From Chroococcidiopsidaceae cyanobacterium CP_BM_RX_35 (lineage in GTDB: Bacteria > Cyanobacteriota > Cyanobacteriia > Cyanobacteriales > Chroococcidiopsidaceae): a DNA stretch of 5,876 nucleotides. Below the pieces are notes generated by a model. The model was not told the origin of the DNA. It made no database searches and saw nothing but the letters and a program-made list of their open reading frames with translations. Positions 5,539-5,876 of the stretch are shown here, in pieces. Position numbers and translations under genes: made by a program. The stretch is taken from the NCBI GenBank assembly GCA_019242465.1, contig JAFAVL010000426.1, positions 1 to 5,876 of the forward strand, in the 5' to 3' direction. Position 1 is the stretch's first letter; the number at the start of each line of letters is the position of its first letter.

Positions 5539-5876
5539 TTAAGGAAGCCAGGGGTATTGGCGAAAATTGGGTTGACGCTTCTCCAAAAATGCCTGTTTCC
5601 CTTCAGCTCCTTCTTCAGTCATGTAATAAAGTAGAGTGGCATTTCCTGCCAGTTCCTGTAAACCAGCTTGACCATCGCAGTCGGCATTAAATGCAGCCTT
5701 CAGACACCGAATCGCGATTGGACTTTTCGCTAATATTTCGTTAGCCCACTGGATGCCTTCTGATTCAAGCTGCTCTACTGGCACAACGCAATTAACCAAG
5801 CCCATTTCCAGTGCTTGAGCAGCAGTGTACTGACGACAAAGAAACCAAATTTCCCGCGCCTTTTTTTGACCGACGC
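5539..5876 (-). CDS. menB: 1,4-dihydroxy-2-naphthoyl-CoA synthase (MenB), C-terminal part
   Basis: The last 111 residues and the stop are present; the 5' end lies beyond the right edge. The fragment opens with [28 protein letters not shown], then has VVPVEQLE and the helical stretch [20 protein letters not shown]. It ends with [26 protein letters not shown], whose TEEGxEGxxAFxxKRxPxF pattern and C-terminus are diagnostic of MenB among crotonase-fold enzymes. MenB closes the second ring of the naphthoquinone by Dieckmann-type condensation of o-succinylbenzoyl-CoA. In cyanobacteria this serves phylloquinone synthesis for photosystem I. The open frame continues to the window end, so reading it from the internal Met at 5805 would be wrong. 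An imperfect hairpin (CTTCTTAA at 5523-5530 with TTAAGGAAG at 5539-5547) spans the stop codon. Confidence 0.95.
   Translation of the reverse strand, partial: VGQKKAREIWFLCRQYTAAQALEMGLVNCVVPVEQLESEGIQWANEILAKSPIAIRCLKAAFNADCDGQAGLQELAGNATLLYYMTEEGAEGKQAFLEKRQPNFRQYPWLP

Overview
The window looks like chromosomal DNA of a cyanobacterium. The evidence is a PspA-family gene next to a Vipp1 gene with the Vipp1 C-terminal helix, a menB gene (phylloquinone pathway), a DUF721 protein with a C-terminal Cys-pair module, a small Cys-rich protein of a type I know only from cyanobacteria, and five copies of the HIP1 octamer GCGATCGC, all inside genes. No mobile element, tRNA, rRNA or CRISPR array was seen.

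Layout. Positions 1-149 (minus) hold the start of a response-regulator receiver protein that runs off the left edge. Positions 150-563 hold no convincing gene. Positions 564-3933 carry four minus-strand genes, read from right to left: pspA (3933-3214), vipp1 (3051-2218), an atypical thioredoxin (2122-1787) and a class I/II aminotransferase (1733-564). Gaps of 162, 95 and 53 bp allow one transcript or two or three overlapping ones. Candidate hairpins lie in the first two gaps. Positions 3934-4159 are a divergent promoter region. The DUF721/DciA-like gene (4160-4717) reads rightward from it. Positions 4718-5113 are AT-rich and contain promoter-like words but no convincing gene. The Cys-rich small protein (5114-5422, plus) then converges on menB (5876-5539, minus, 5' end outside the window). 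A strong GC-rich hairpin lies between these two genes.

How the genes relate. PspA and Vipp1 are ESCRT-III-like membrane-remodelling proteins. They align here without a gap over their first 217 residues with about 53% identity by hand count, which fits the idea that Vipp1 arose by duplication of PspA. Thioredoxin, aminotransferase, helicase-loader-like protein and MenB have no obvious shared pathway, so most neighbours are probably housekeeping genes grouped by chance or loose co-transcription.

Start codons. The longest frames for the aminotransferase, the thioredoxin and the Cys-rich protein begin at TTG. Internal ATGs give better family-like N-termini and are preferred here. No clearly new multi-gene system was found. 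The least understood items are the Cys-rich protein, the Cys-pair tail of the DUF721 protein, the palindrome inside the vipp1 linker and the structured intergenic spacers.
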